The notes under the pieces were generated by a model, which was not told the DNA's origin, did not search any database, and saw nothing but the letters and a program-made list of their open reading frames with translations. 64,000 nucleotides of DNA from Rhabditoides inermis (Eukaryota; Nematoda; Chromadorea; Rhabditida; Rhabditidae), in NCBI GenBank assembly GCA_963966185.1, contig CAWZYM010000259.1:41001-105000 (forward strand), in the 5' to 3' direction. A program made the translations under genes and the position numbers. Positions 1-12,800 of the stretch are shown here, piece by piece (the stretch's first letter is position 1; each line of letters opens with the position of its first letter).

Positions 1-94
1 CAGCGGGGCAAAAATGAAGACCTTACCGCGGGATAAAAGGAAATGTTACAAACATGTTATGAATTCATTACGATGCATAATTGTTACTTGTTAC

Positions 95-362
95 TTAGTT
101 AGTTCCATATCCATATTCCGCTGATTTGCCGACAGTCATCAGACGACCATCTACCACACAAAGTGGAAAGCCTTCCTTCAGATCAGCTGGCAACGAGCAC
201 AGACGTACAAAGCCACATTATGTGTGATGGAATTGATGAACTGACTGATATGTGTTTACTTATGTACCTGGCTGAGTGAGGTCGAATGTCTCAATCGCTT
301 TTGTGCTTTTGTAGGCCACGCAGATTCGATCGTTGAAGGTGGTGGCGGAATCGATTTCACCG
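95..362 (-). CDS. 3'-terminal exons of an unrecognised gene (partial)
   Basis: Two minus-strand exons join in frame: 362-268 and 186-95. The first follows an acceptor reading TTTCCAG and ends at a GTACAT donor; the second follows TTGCCAG and ends in TAA. The joined peptide includes FNDRICVAYKSTKAIETFDL and then GFPLCVVDGRLMTVG. This is loosely like a kelch blade (an observed-name then VDGRLMTVGG pattern), but one short blade is weak evidence. The join is phase 1 and consistent. A possible upstream exon at about 525-449 does not join in phase, so the 5' part is undefined; it may be interrupted by the MITE at 645-1198. Function unknown. Confidence 0.4.
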
Positions 363-644
363 CTGGAAACACACAATTCAATGCGTTAGTAAAAATGCTA
401 GTAATGGTAAAAATGCTAGTAATCAATGTTAGTTCAGAGCGAGCTCACTTCTTTTCGATAGGCGATAGCTCTGTGTACGAGAGTCAACGAATCCGATTTT
501 TTTCGAACTGGTACATGTCGCAGCTGTGAACAATTATCAAGTTTTCTGAACTATGAACTCACTTTCCATTCAAAACTTCAGTTGCACACATGGAATCCGC
601 TACAACACACAGTCACCAGCCCGACCAAGCAGTGTCAGCTGATG

Positions 645-1198
645 TAGGGACCACAATGAGAATTTCAGTAGTTTGGATGTGGTATAGCAGTTTGTATCAT
701 AATGTAGATCGTTTCAAGCTGATTTCGAAAATATATAATGTTCATATAGGGTTTCTCGTTCACATTGCGCTCTAATTCCGCGCGGCGCGCGCGCACCCGA
801 GCGCGCGCTCACACAGGGAAAGTGCGACAGAGGGCGGCTAGATCAAAGCACTGATGACGTCATTAATAGTAAAATTATGAATATACTTGTTTCTAATAGT
901 AGCACTACGCTTTGTTTGATTGTAATCAATCAGTACTCGATGAAATACGTATCTTATGACACCATTTTTCATTACTTATTTTGGGCAATGGCGGCTAGAT
1001 CAAAGAAATATGACGTCATCATACCACTCTTTATCGATTTTCAATACTTTACGGGGCACGTTTTCCCATAAATCGAATACCGTTGGAATCAGCGCGGAAG
1101 GGCGAATCGTTCTACGCTAATTAGAGCAAGTAACGCGTCCAGTCAGAAAATGTTACATGATTTCGACACAAACTTTACACCTCACGTTGCGGTCCCTA
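645..1198 (+). mobile_element. Mutator-like MITE, copy 1
   Basis: A 554-bp non-coding element. The left end reads TAGGGACCACAATGAGA and the right end is the inverse of TAGGGACCGCAACGTGAG. It is flanked by an identical 9-bp direct repeat, CAGCTGATG, at 636-644 and 1199-1207. A 9-bp duplication with terminal inverted repeats is the signature of the Mutator (MULE) superfamily. No transposase is encoded, so it is non-autonomous. A second copy in opposite orientation lies at 59796-60345 and shares the interior, including a GC-rich stretch near 780-810. Confidence 0.85.
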
Positions 1199-1207
1199 CA
1201 GCTGATG

Positions 1208-2559
1208 GAATATTGATGAGACGCCAGGAGCCTGGATCGTTACTCTGCGGAACTCATTTATGGACAGGACACACCTCGTGAGAGAACTGCCACTTGTTGG
1301 AACGCGCCACAAGTTCTCCCTTCAAACACAACCGCCGAACATCACCGTCCGATAAAATTATGAAAGAGGAGATCATGAGAACATGTCTAGAAGACGCTGT
1401 TTTATTGTAAAACCAATACTGAAAACACCTCAAAAGTTGATAATTTTTTAAGTAAATTTCATGCTGATTTCGAATATGAACAAAAACTTTCCGGAATAGA
1501 TGTTTGAACGAACCTTGGACATTCACCTGAGAGAAAATCAAGAAAAATGTCACTAACCGCATCGAGGCCGGTTGGACTGTGAGTTGCAAATTAAAAATGC
1601 GGTATCATAGCTTTTAGTTGAGTAGCAAATGGTTGACAATATTTTATATTCTAATGATCGTTGAAGGATGATCATGAACCGACAATCAGTACGATAAGGT
1701 TGGAAGTCTTGCAGTCTTACATTCACGATTCAACCTGTTGTCCATCCTCGTCTCTAGGGTTATGTTCTCTAGAAGAGTGGCCGGGAATCACAACTCGGGT
1801 CAATCCTCACATTGCGAGACCAAGAATTTACTCGCAATCAGAAAGTGCGCCGCCTGTCTCTCTCTCAATTCAAATTCATTGCGTATTCAGGAAACATATG
1901 GGGACAAAATATGTGGCTGTAATAAGTGGTGCAACGTATTTGTCTCCTCTCTCTCCTCTCTCTCTCTCTCTTTCTCCACGCAATCAGACACGCGGAAAGA
2001 GGACTATAAAAGTGGAGAGTCAGGTCCGTCCGCGTGCGGCGGCTGTTGGGCGCACAGTCAAGTGCTATCTCGTTGATTCTGACCATCAAGAGCGCATGTG
2101 GAATGAGTGTGTGTTGCGACCGTGGCGAGTGCGCGAGTGCGCGAGTGTGAGGCGAGCGGGCGCGGGAAGGCGAGAATGCGAGGCTAGGCAACGCATGTCG
2201 GCAGTGCGTGGGGATCGCGACCGCCTGAATGACTTCGCGCAAATCCTACATGCGCGAGAAAATACGCTATACAGTTGTCAAGAAAGCACACAACAGCTAT
2301 TCAATATCAGTTTCCAGAATTATCGCCACTGCGCGAAAATGTTTGTTTTGTATTTTGTTCTCTTTTTTTGAACTGTGTTTTGTTTTGTTTGGCTTGTATT
2401 TGTTGCTTGCAATGTGTATTTCCCTTGTTTTGCAGTTGTGAACTACTGTTACATAAAATGTCATTTAAATTATTCATTAGCTATTTGATACTTGTGAACA
2501 ACACGAGTGAGAGCTAACCATGTTTATTCACTATGTCATATCTACGTGCGCACGAGCAT
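1208..2559. other. Intergenic stretch without a supportable gene
   Basis: No exon chain could be assembled. A CT-rich tract (about 1945-1978) is followed by a TATAAAAG sequence near 2004-2011, which could be a core promoter, but no coding exon follows convincingly on the plus strand. Minus-strand reading near 1254-1370 contains an open segment with plausible splice sites, but its joins break frame. Confidence 0.4.
2523..2528 (-). terminator. Polyadenylation signal AATAAA
   Basis: A canonical AATAAA on the minus strand about 32 bp downstream of the ShKT gene stop codon, at the spacing expected for a nematode 3' end. Confidence 0.5.
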
Positions 2560-3599
<1,040 letters not shown>

Positions 3600-3612
3600 C
3601 CGGCCGATCCGC

Positions 3613-3619
3613 TTTTATA
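3613..3619 (-). promoter_or_regulatory. TATA box of the ShKT gene
   Basis: TATAAAA on the minus strand. About 30 bp downstream falls near 3589, between the two candidate start codons at 3599 and 3584. Confidence 0.6.
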
Positions 3620-4506
3620 CCAGCCGCGGGCATTGTTTCCACCGCTCACATTGTTGGCGGGTTTCGATTGTTCAAACATTGTTCTACACATGTGTGCATG
3701 GTTTAGGCGCGCCACCTGCGCACACACGACGTGTGCATATTTGGAAAAAAAACGCCGAGTTACACCTTTTCTCATTTACTCGTAATTCTCTTCTGTTACG
3801 TGTCACAGCATAACTGTAATCTTATCCTCACGCGATTTCTTTTGAATAGAAAACTACAACATTTCAGTGAAATAACATCACTGAACATACATACATCTTT
3901 ACGGGAATGCAAATGGTACCAGGCCGACACATCGGACACTCGGGAAAAAAACTTTCGTTTAGTGCGCAAAACTCGAAATCAGACACCGAAAATCAATTCA
4001 AGACGTCAAATGCAAATGCAAATGTTATTTCTTATTTGTACTTTTCTCTGGCAAACACTGTTTTGTTTTGTCGGCATTTTCAAAAATGCCGACAATACTG
4101 ATTTTTCGTCAGAGTGCGGTTATACAGTTGCGCCAAATTTTATATTAACCACTTTTTTCACTTTTTTCGTCGTTTCAGATTTGTATTGCTGTTCGCTGTG
4201 TGTTATACTTTAATATGAGTCCAAGTGATGAATGCGAAATGTATTCAAGTTCAGAACACTTTTCTCAATTGTATTTCGATTCGTCATTTGCGCTCATGTA
4301 CATTTCTTTTTCAACTTTTCTCTGATATACTGTATAACACTGTACTTTCAATCCAATTTTGAATTTGTGAACTGAAAATTCGAAACTCAACATTGTTGTT
4401 GAGTTATAATAGTATACTATCCTGAATGTAAGTATGTAAGATCGCAAATAGGGCGAACTCGAACAGAAGTTGATCACGTATACTTCCAAAAAAGCTTCAA
4501 TAAGTC
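3620..4506. other. Intergenic spacer between ShKT and Str-type genes
   Basis: AT-rich sequence between divergent genes. It should contain the upstream regions of both, but no specific element beyond the ShKT TATA box and the splice acceptor at 4507-4515 was identified. No coding exon seen. Confidence 0.5.
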
Positions 4507-4515
4507 TTGTTTCAG
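4507..4515 (+). promoter_or_regulatory. Probable trans-splice acceptor
   Basis: TTGTTTCAG ends 8 nt before the ATG of the Str-type receptor, with no upstream coding exon to join. In nematodes such a site usually accepts a spliced leader. Confidence 0.55.
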
Positions 4516-4523
4516 ACCGCGCA

Positions 4524-6032
4524 ATGTGGTCGATTCACCTTCACGTGACTACGGCATACTTCACGTCTCTCGTCTCCATCGTCTCCAACCTCTTTCTCAT
4601 CTACGTCATCAAGCGATCGAATGCGAAGATCACGCTCAAGCAGTACCGCTATCTGCTCGTCATTTTTGCGCTCGTCAATATTTTCTACGCCTTTGCTAAT
4701 GGATCCGGGACACCGGTGAGCGGAAAAGTGCACTATAATAGACTTGTTGATCAGGTGTGTCTGTCCGGTGCGGACTCGTTTCTCGTTATGAGCGTGTCTC
4801 CGCTGGCCGCTGCTCTCCACAACAGTCGGCCCTTCAACTTAGCCTTCTGTTCCACGTTCATTTGCTGTCTCGTCTCTCTCACGTTCCAGTTCGTATACCG
4901 GTGTACTGTCATTTGCAGGTAATGATTAATTTTTAACGCTTTTCGAAACTGTGAAAATTTCAGACCTGCGCTTCTGCCGACTCTCATTCGCTACTCGTTC
5001 GTGTATTTCTGTGTTGCCGGCTACTTCATATTCGGGTTCACGTTTGGGATTCAGTTGGGACCGCCGAATGGACAGGGCATACACGAGGTAAGGTCATAGC
5101 ACCAGTCACGGAACACTTGTTTTATCAGCTCGAGTCGCTGGTCAACGACGTTTACGGCATTGTTCTCAACAAAAACACCGCAGTTGGGTTCAAGTACAGA
5201 GTTGTGAGTCCCATTCATTCGTTCACCAACAACACTAAAAAGTACTTGTTTCAAGAACGGCGCATTTGTTTCGAGAGCCGTTATAGGATATCTGATATGT
5301 CTCATGCACATGGTTTGTTTGGTTTCGATGAGCGTTCACCAAATGTCATTGTTTGTACAGGTTGTTCTACTCAGTATCATCGTGATCTCGTGCGTGCTGA
5401 CTGTTTGCAAGTTTCAACGAGGCAACTTGAGCGCTGTCTTCAGACGCACTCAGATTCTGCTCTTTCGCGCTCTCATACTGCAGGTGAGTAAACATGTTTT
5501 CTATGCCGTATTCCGTATATAGGCCAACCGTGATTTACGTCGTTTTCTGGAAAGACTAGACGAGTACAACCTTTCTGAACACACGAACGTTAAAACAAAT
5601 CTCACAAAAAAACAATAGCGGATTACCATTTCAGTCCGTTGTTCCCGTTGTTTTCAATTTCGTCCCGGTGATTCTCTCCGCAACGCTGCCGATCTTCGGA
5701 TTCGAGATTCCCATGTCGAGGGGTCTGGTAGCTGCCGTCTCCATCTATCCCATATTCGATCCCGTCATTGTCATATACTTCATCCGCGATCTGCGGGAAA
5801 CCGCTGCTGGCATTTTCAAAGGTAGTTTCAAGATACTTATTCTAGTTCTAGACCAGCAAAGTACATTAGGTCGATTGTAGTCATACTATGCACTTGGCTA
5901 AACGTACGTGGACTGTGTGGAACTGAGAGAAAAGAAGACAGCACTGTTTCTTTACTTCTTTTAGTGCACACAGTTGTCTTACGAGTCAACCCGCGTCGCA
6001 AACCACCACAACTTGTGTTCCAATCTTATTGA
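4524..6032 (+). CDS. Str-type seven-transmembrane chemoreceptor
   Basis: Six exons, 4524-4918, 4964-5087, 5129-5203, 5361-5483, 5635-5821 and 5965-6032, give 323 residues in one continuous frame, close to the family length of about 330-350. Exon 1 holds TM1 (SNLFLIYVIK), a loop with KQYRYLLVIFAL, and TM2-TM3 ending in FVYRCTVIC, matching the F-x-Y-R-Y/C landmark after TM3. Exon 4 has the pre-TM6 motif QILLFRALILQ and exon 5 has VVPVVFNFVPVIL and SIYPIFDPVIVIYFIRDLR, the Str/Srj-type C-terminal signature with P-x-D-P in TM7. The start is the first ATG after an apparent trans-splice acceptor and leaves a short N-terminus typical of the family. Expected role: G-protein-coupled chemosensory receptor in sensory neurons. 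It could equally be classed in the nearby srj or srd groups. Looks intact. Confidence 0.85.
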
Positions 6033-6085
6033 AGATCGTTGTGGAAGCAAACTTCCATTCGAACTTTGCGAGTATCGAAAATCTA

Positions 6086-6684
6086 TAGGGTATCCCCCCG
6101 GTTCACGGTACGGCAACCATCTCGCCGCATTTTTTCCAGACATCATTTCGTCGCATTTAGCCGCACTATCGGCCCGCGCAAAACCATTCGACCGCGCAAA
6201 TCGCGCGCTTTGCGGTCCGGTCTGATTTTAGGGAAATGAGGGTCATTTGCAAATCTAATGAAGCAGAGTTTTTCATCTTCCAGAGCTTATAGTTCTATTC
6301 GGAATTAATGAATCTTCACATAAATTCAACTCCGGCTGCATGACAGTATTCCCTAGAGGACTGTTTCTCCCGATTTCGGAATTTCGTCTTTGTTATATTG
6401 ATATCGATTGAAAAACTCTGATTTTCAGTCCCTTATATGGGGGAAAACTAGAAAACTTTATCACTCTCTTCAAAATGGTGCTACAGCTCCCAGTTTTCGA
6501 GGAAGTGTGCCCCGATAGTGTACCTAAAGGACTGTTTTTCCACATTGTGAATTTGCTTCGGATTTTAGCGTATTTTGGACAAGAAACACCCGAAAACGCT
6601 GAACTTGCATAAAATTCTCGTCATTTCGCACTCGTCTGACTGACCGCCGTTAATTCGCGTACCGTGAAAATGGGGGATACCCTA
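6086..6684 (+). mobile_element. TA-target MITE (TAGGGTATC family), copy 1
   Basis: About 600 bp with terminal inverted repeats (TAGGGTATCCCCC... and its inverse ...GGGGGATACCCTA) flanked by TA on both sides (6084-6085, 6685-6686). A TA duplication suggests the Tc1/mariner or a related superfamily. Subterminal inverted stretches share GTTCACGGTACG. Relatives lie at 29022-29545 (truncated), 44234-44822 and about 57929-58510, with a more diverged piece near 63491. No coding capacity. Confidence 0.7.
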
Positions 6685-6837
6685 TATTAAACGCAATAAC
6701 GTCGTTTGCGTTTAATAAGATTAGGTTTACCTGACTAAATTACAAACCAAAACTGTCAGAAATGGGCCACCGTTTCTTTAGATCTAATTTACCGCTCTAC
6801 AAAAGTTTCACTACCAATCACGTCCCCCCCTTCCTCC

Positions 6838-6884
<47 letters not shown>
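6838..6884. repeat. (CT)n microsatellite
   Basis: About 47 bp of CT dinucleotide, immediately next to the ShKT-like relic, mirroring the GA/CT intron of the ShKT gene at 2.5-3.6 kb. Confidence 0.9.
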
Positions 6885-6887
<3 letters not shown>

Positions 6888-6894
6888 AGCTGGA

Positions 6895-7110
6895 AAGTTC
6901 ACACGCCTAGTCCACTTGCAGCGCAGTCGACGTCTGTGATGAGCTTGATGATGCGACACAGCGTGTACGGGCAGTCGTCGTTCATCCACTCCTCCTCCAT
7001 CTACCCCATCAACGAGCGAGGCGTGTCGTCGGCGCACGGCTCGCACGTCACTATGCCACCGTCGAGCGTCTATCACGCGCCACGCGCACCGCGCGCCACA
7101 CTTGCGTCCT
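6895..7110 (-). pseudogene. Decayed ShKT-like exon
   Basis: In one minus-strand frame the peptide reads CEPCADDTP, then a TAG stop, then NDDCPYTLCRIIKLITDVDC and a short tail. Cysteine spacing resembles an ShKT module (C-x-D ... D-C-P ... L-C ... C), but the last C-G-x-C is lost and a stop interrupts it. An adjoining CT tract parallels intron 1 of the intact ShKT gene, so a common origin by duplication is plausible. Weak call. Confidence 0.3.
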
Positions 7111-7984
7111 GAGTACCGTTTGAATCAGTCTGACAGTGATTTAGTATTTAGTTTTCTAAAAAAAATGCTGAAGTTTTTTTTTGATTTATGAACGACTAAC
7201 AGTACAGCACGCATCTCTACTCAGAACTTAGTGGTCAATCAAACAATCAACCTACAATTCATTCCGAATGATTCTGACTTATACAAAACAAAATTAGACG
7301 TTTGTAGGTTCTCGCGCCCAAAGAAATATGCAGTTTTACTGACACAGTTTTTGCAGTTTTGATCATAAAGGGCAATCGTGTTGCGGACCACACCATTGAA
7401 TCAGTAAAAACGTAGAAGGTGATGATCGGTATCCAATAATATTCCAAATGCGCGGCAACTCCAGTATCTATGTACCTATGCCTATGCCTAGAAATGCTGG
7501 ATGCAACTGACTGCAAAGAACGATATCAACTTCACATAGTGACTCGTTTTTCAAGCTAGGATTGCTGCCTTTCATGTGGGCTACTTCGCGGGGTCCAGCG
7601 TTTCTTACATGGGATTCCAGAATACATGTATATTTATATCTATATCTATAACTTTAATCATTAAATAATGTACGATGCTATGTTGCCATAAAAAAAGTTT
7701 TGTAGTGGTACTAAATTGGAACTCAAAACATTCGTTTCAACAAATTATTTGCGACTTATGAAACGTTATGATTGACGTATATTCCCGTCAGTCATAACAA
7801 GTAGCTGACTATGACTTACAATAACTTTGAGTTGGAAAAAATCGTTTTGTCATCATTTTGTTCAAATTGTAACACGATTATTGTGTATTGTTTCCTCAAT
7901 CGTTTCAATTTTTCTTCGAACTGATAATACTTTGTACAATCAAGTTGTGTTTTTTTCACGAAACATCATACATCGGCAAATTTT
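7111..7984. other. Intergenic stretch, nothing recognised
   Basis: AT-rich, with no supported exon chain, RNA gene or terminal inverted repeat. It ends at the left edge of the first segmental duplication. Confidence 0.4.
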
Positions 7985-8269
7985 CTGTTTCTCTCGATAT
8001 TCGCTTCCGGTTTGACAGTGACACTAACAACTTACAGTCGCTTTCCAGTCATAAAAAGTTAAAGCCGACAAACTATTTTCCGTGGTGGTTGACGTATGTG
8101 CTGTTTAACAAAAAGGTTTTTTTCCCATAAAAATCAGTGAACCGTGTTTCATATAAATGTACTTTTATGCCAGTTACCTTTGCTTTGTTTCAAACGTACC
8201 GTATGTTTCAGTATTGTTGATTGTCAAGACATGTAGGCATATATTCATCTGGTTTATCAATCCGTTCAT

Positions 8270-9015
8270 AATAATAATACTAACAACAATACTAATAATG
8301 GTTTATCCATAGGCGCAGACAAAACACAAAACACGAAATACAAACTGGTGCGGAATGTACAAAAGTTCAGTGTTTAGTCCCCGGATGGGTCCTTGGAGGG
8401 TATTGCTCCCTATAGCAAAGCTTCATCCGGTGGGTAGCATCTTTCGAGAATCTTCTTCCTTCGTCCATATAGAGTATGCGGCCTTAATTCGTCTTCGAAC
8501 GCGTGAGCCATATGGACCACGTTGCCTCTAACGTCGAACGTTTTCGAACTTCTCTCGACCATTTGCGTTGATCCATTCGTCATCATCACGTTGCGAAATC
8601 CAAGAAATCCGTGAGTTACCCACTAGTGCACTCCCAACAGGCTTATTCGGCTCCTCCTTATCGTCTCACAGTGAACGGCTCCGGACATCGATCGATAACA
8701 GTGACGTACTTCTCTTCCGGTCGCGGGTGCCGCCGTCGCCCTTCAGTTCGATTTCGCGTTGTACCTTCTTTTCCTCCAATCGAGAATCCGCGCTTCGCCC
8801 TACTAGTGCACTCTCAACAGGCTTAATCGGCGTCGCCTTATCGTCTCACAGTGAACGGCCTCAATTCGAGAATCAGTTGATACTCCACAGAAACTCATCT
8901 CCGAGCGGCGGCGGCGGTGACTTTCATTGTCGTCGGTTGGTCATTCGAGGGAGCGCGGGAAGGGGCAACCGCTCGCAGGGACGGCAAAATGAGAAGTGAC
9001 CATCGCCTTCAGTGA
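8270..9015 (-). mobile_element. LINE-like insertion with AAT-rich tail
   Basis: About 746 bp present only in the left copy of duplication I; the right copy keeps the empty site near 15680-15690. Flanking direct repeat TTCAT lies at 8265-8269 and 9016-9020. The left end is an AATAATAATACTAAC tail, so the element reads on the minus strand. It contains a minus-strand open segment (about 8536-8387) with HMAHAFEDELRPHTLYGRRK, unrecognised, plus two direct repeats of about 56 bp (8622-8677 and 8802-8857) sharing CTTATCGTCTCACAGTGAAC. The family could be non-LTR or SINE-like; no reverse transcriptase is present. A related sequence occurs at about 59150-59320 on the minus strand. Confidence 0.65.
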
Positions 9016-9540
9016 TTCATTTTCGAAAATCTTCTTTTTTTCTGTCATCTTATTCGCAGTCACGCTTAAATAAACAATATTTTCGTTATTGTTATAACAT
9101 ACTCATTAAAGGCACAGCAACGCATTGTTCTGTGAGTTTTGTCTTTAGGTCAATGCTTGAGTCATAATTACGCCAAGCAAACAAAGAAAACGCAAAACGA
9201 CAATAACACGTTACTTTGACGGTTATCAAAATGCGCTCGCAAAGCTTGGTGAGGTGACTGCTTCAGCTGCCGCAGTCTAGAGCAAATGTGCGCAGGACAA
9301 TTGACTAAACACTTTGAGAAACTGTCTTACTACGTGTCGCCGAACTGTTTTGTTCTCGTTGGCTGATCCACATGCGCTCCATCTGTTGAATGGTACACTG
9401 AGGAACAGCAAATGTCATTTTGAGAACGAGGAGCAAAATTATATATGTCCTTTTGTAGATGTGACACAAAGAAGTGTACGATATCATCAACGTTGTCGGA
9501 GAACAAACAATTTCTGAATAACTTTTAATTTTTGTGTGTT

Positions 9541-9541
9541 A

Positions 9542-9607
<66 letters not shown>
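9541..9607. repeat. (CT)n microsatellite, left copy
   Basis: About 67 bp of CT repeats 220 bp upstream of the Srt-like gene. A shorter matching tract is at 16111-16144 in the right copy, where the preceding 105 bp are missing. Confidence 0.9.
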
Positions 9608-9612
<5 letters not shown>

Positions 9613-9815
9613 CCTTTCTCTCTTATTCTCATTTACGCCGTTTTCTGTGACGTATAGTCATTCTTTCACTACAAAGCGAAACGTAATATGACGCATGTGT
9701 TATGTTTGAATCTTGAAGTATCTTTGAATTCCTAGTATTACAAGTTATCGTAGTATGTTCTGTTTGTTGCCTGTTTTTTTCAAACATACATAAACCACGG
9801 AGCATATGTTGTGCA

Positions 9816-9825
9816 CACGTTTCAG
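9816..9825 (+). promoter_or_regulatory. Probable trans-splice acceptor of copy 1A
   Basis: CACGTTTCAG ends 3 nt before the ATG. The same site is kept before copy 1B at 16367. Confidence 0.55.
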
Positions 9826-9828
9826 ACT

Positions 9829-12800
9829 ATGGCAAGGCTCGTGAACCTCAATGAAACCGGCTACTTCATCATCGGATTGATATACTTCTTTCTGTCGTTG
9901 ATCATGTTGAGTTTTCACGGCGTCATGATTTATGTGAGTTTTCCCCACAGCTGCGGAAACGTGATGTCATCATTCATCAGATGTTGTCTGCTGCACGCCA
10001 GTCGTGGCCTGTAGGCGTTTGCATCATGTTGGCGATTTCGTGCTTGGACATCGTACAGCTCATCTTTCATTGTTTCGTGGCGTACTACATGATCGAACAT
10101 GACTTGACGCTGTTCGAATTCATGGTACGTCGCTATCGGCTGACAGCACTCCAGTGAAGTGCGATCAGTGTCAACAATCCCAATTTCAGACGCCGCTCTT
10201 CTCGACGGCGTGGCTTGGAATGATAGTACTGTCGACCCACTTGACCATTCACCAGTTTCTCTACACGTTGTTTGCCAAGCGACCCTCGTTCAAGCAATTT
10301 ATGGAGGCAAAATCAAAGGTTTGTACATTGTCAAAATCTGATTTTAGTTTAACTCGCGTTTTAGTATCTTCTCTGGATCGAACTCATAGTTCTTGCCATT
10401 CACTCGACTCTTCTCTTTTACACTCGAGCCGGGATGATTATTGATATCAAATGGATGAAGTTTGGGTAAGTGAAAGTGATAGGTACAATAATAGATATAT
10501 GTCACTGGAAGGTTTAACAAAAGAACAGACTTTATTGTGTTTTTACAAACAGAGCGCAAACATACTACATGTCAATGACAGACAGTGTACATTTCTCATT
10601 CAATCGCTGCTACCTAACGTGAAAGTACCACAAATTTACTATCAAATTAAGGGCGGCGCGCAGCGCCGCCCGTTTGTCTTGATCTTTGACGCGCGCAGCG
10701 CGTCACCCCCAAGGCATACTCAATTTCCTCTATCCCAATACGATATACTCCATAGTATGTGTTTTTTTGTTAGAATATCATTTGACAAGACTTATGAGTA
10801 TAATACAAGAAATAAATATCGGTTGCGGTATCCAAAATATCCAAAACAACTTTTCGCTCATTCTGCCACTAAACGTGTTTACGACGACGACGACGCGCAT
10901 CACGTAAGCCCCGCCCACTGCACTCTGCGCTCATTGGTCGCTCGGCCCACTGTCAGTGCAATCTGATTGGCCGAACGCTCATGCCCCGCCTTTCGCTCAG
11001 CCACTCTCACATCCCGGCCTCTTGGCTTTCTCACGAGCGTACGCTCTCTGCGCGCTCTCTCTCTTCTTCCAGCCGAGCATGCCCCGCTTTTTGATCAGCC
11101 ACTCTCTTTCTCTCCAGACCGTCTGATTCTCTCACTTGCGCACGCTCTCTGCGCGCTCTCTATTTCTCGTGCGAGCCAGAATGGGCAGCCGCCGGCCTGA
11201 AATCAAATGGGTCGATCGGTGAGGAGAGGGCGAGTGAGAGAAGCTCGGCAGTTAAAGAACGTGCGAATAGCGGAGGAGCAGAGCAGTGCGAGTGAGGCTG
11301 CTTTGATCTCTGTGCCACAACTTCCCAATTCTAACAGTAATACTACCATTAACATAATATAATAAGGAAGATCAGTTTAACGCACTCGGCTTTGCAATTA
11401 CAATTCATGACCGAGATTTCAGTGGCTCAGAATCTAATGAAGTCTGTTTTATATGATACGTATGTGCATACATAAATGATTCCAAAAGCAACGTTCGAAT
11501 TCATTTGCAAACATCGCAAAACATTCGCAAAACAAACTGGCAAATATGAAGATCGAACGCGCCTGGTTAGTACCAGTACGCCAAACTTTTAACGGTACAT
11601 GCACTCGAGATATTACATGATAACTAGTGAAGAATGGCTAGTTTACTCGTAGTAGAACTTCATTTCGACTAGCTAGTAACTTGCTAGGTAATGGAACTGC
11701 TTAGAAGATGAAGGGAAGAAGATAGAAATTAGTAACGTGTGTAGCGCGCGTCAATGAGCGACCGGCAGAGGCGTGAGCGATTGGACCAAGCTATTTCGAA
11801 GGTTTCTAATTTAAATACATTCGTATATAACACAACATTGTTCGGCAACACAAGATCTATCAGTTTCAAAAAAGCGGGAATCACAGAAACTGTTTTATAA
11901 TTTCAAACCAGTGAATATTACTATGTAGATAGTGTTGTATAAGTTATTTGTATTTTCAATCATGACATTCTGACTAGTGAGTTTGTAATATGTATGTTTT
12001 ATGTTCGTAATTCACCATGTGAAAAAAATTTCTTCGAAATTTGAGAAAAGGACATCCATTCTCTTTCGAAAAGTACGTAAGTAAAGAGAAGAGGTTTGTC
12101 TGGATCTGATTCAACAAAAGCACATGCATAAAATCTCTTTGCAGCTGACTAAAATATCAAAACAAACCTGCTCTTTCGAATATATGAAAATAGAACATAC
12201 ATATTATGCATTATGATAATTTATTTATAGTGAATTATAATAAAAATTTGGCCTATTTCACAGTCACCTTACACTATACATTTTTTAATGTTTAAAAACA
12301 CAATGCAGTGTGATTCGAAAGAGCAGGTTTGTTTTGATATTTTAGTCAGCGGCAAAGAGATTTTATGCATGTGCTTTTGTTGAATCAGATCCAGACAAAC
12401 CTCTTCTCTTTACTTACGTACTTTTCGAAAGAGAATGGATGTCCTTTTCTCAAATTTCGAAGAATACAACAATACTTGTTATCTTATCTGAGACATCTGT
12501 GACAAAAAACCTACTCCAGTTGTCTAGTGCAGTCACTAGGATCAGTTCAAACGATCAAGTCTACTTCCTTCAGACGAGCACTAGTTCTTCTTTACTTAGT
12601 TATTTTTTGCTGCTGTTCACACAGTCTTTTTTACTGATAGTATGCTAGTACTAACACTGTCTGGATTGGATTGTTATGAATTAAACTGCCTAGAAATGTT
12701 TTTTTTCAGTTGTTTTGTAGCTTGTTCTTTTCTCCCGCGCTGAATGGGAAAATATTGTATATCTAGATACATCAACCAAACAAACTTAGATATATTATAA

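Noticed and set aside
1661..2371. 236-codon plus-strand open frame
   Set aside because: Arg-rich low-complexity translation over a CT tract and a GC-rich block; no domain, splice context or homologous copy.
9305..9517. Short open frames upstream of gene 1A, also before 1B
   Set aside because: Both strands are open over about 60 codons and conservation is explained by recent duplication.
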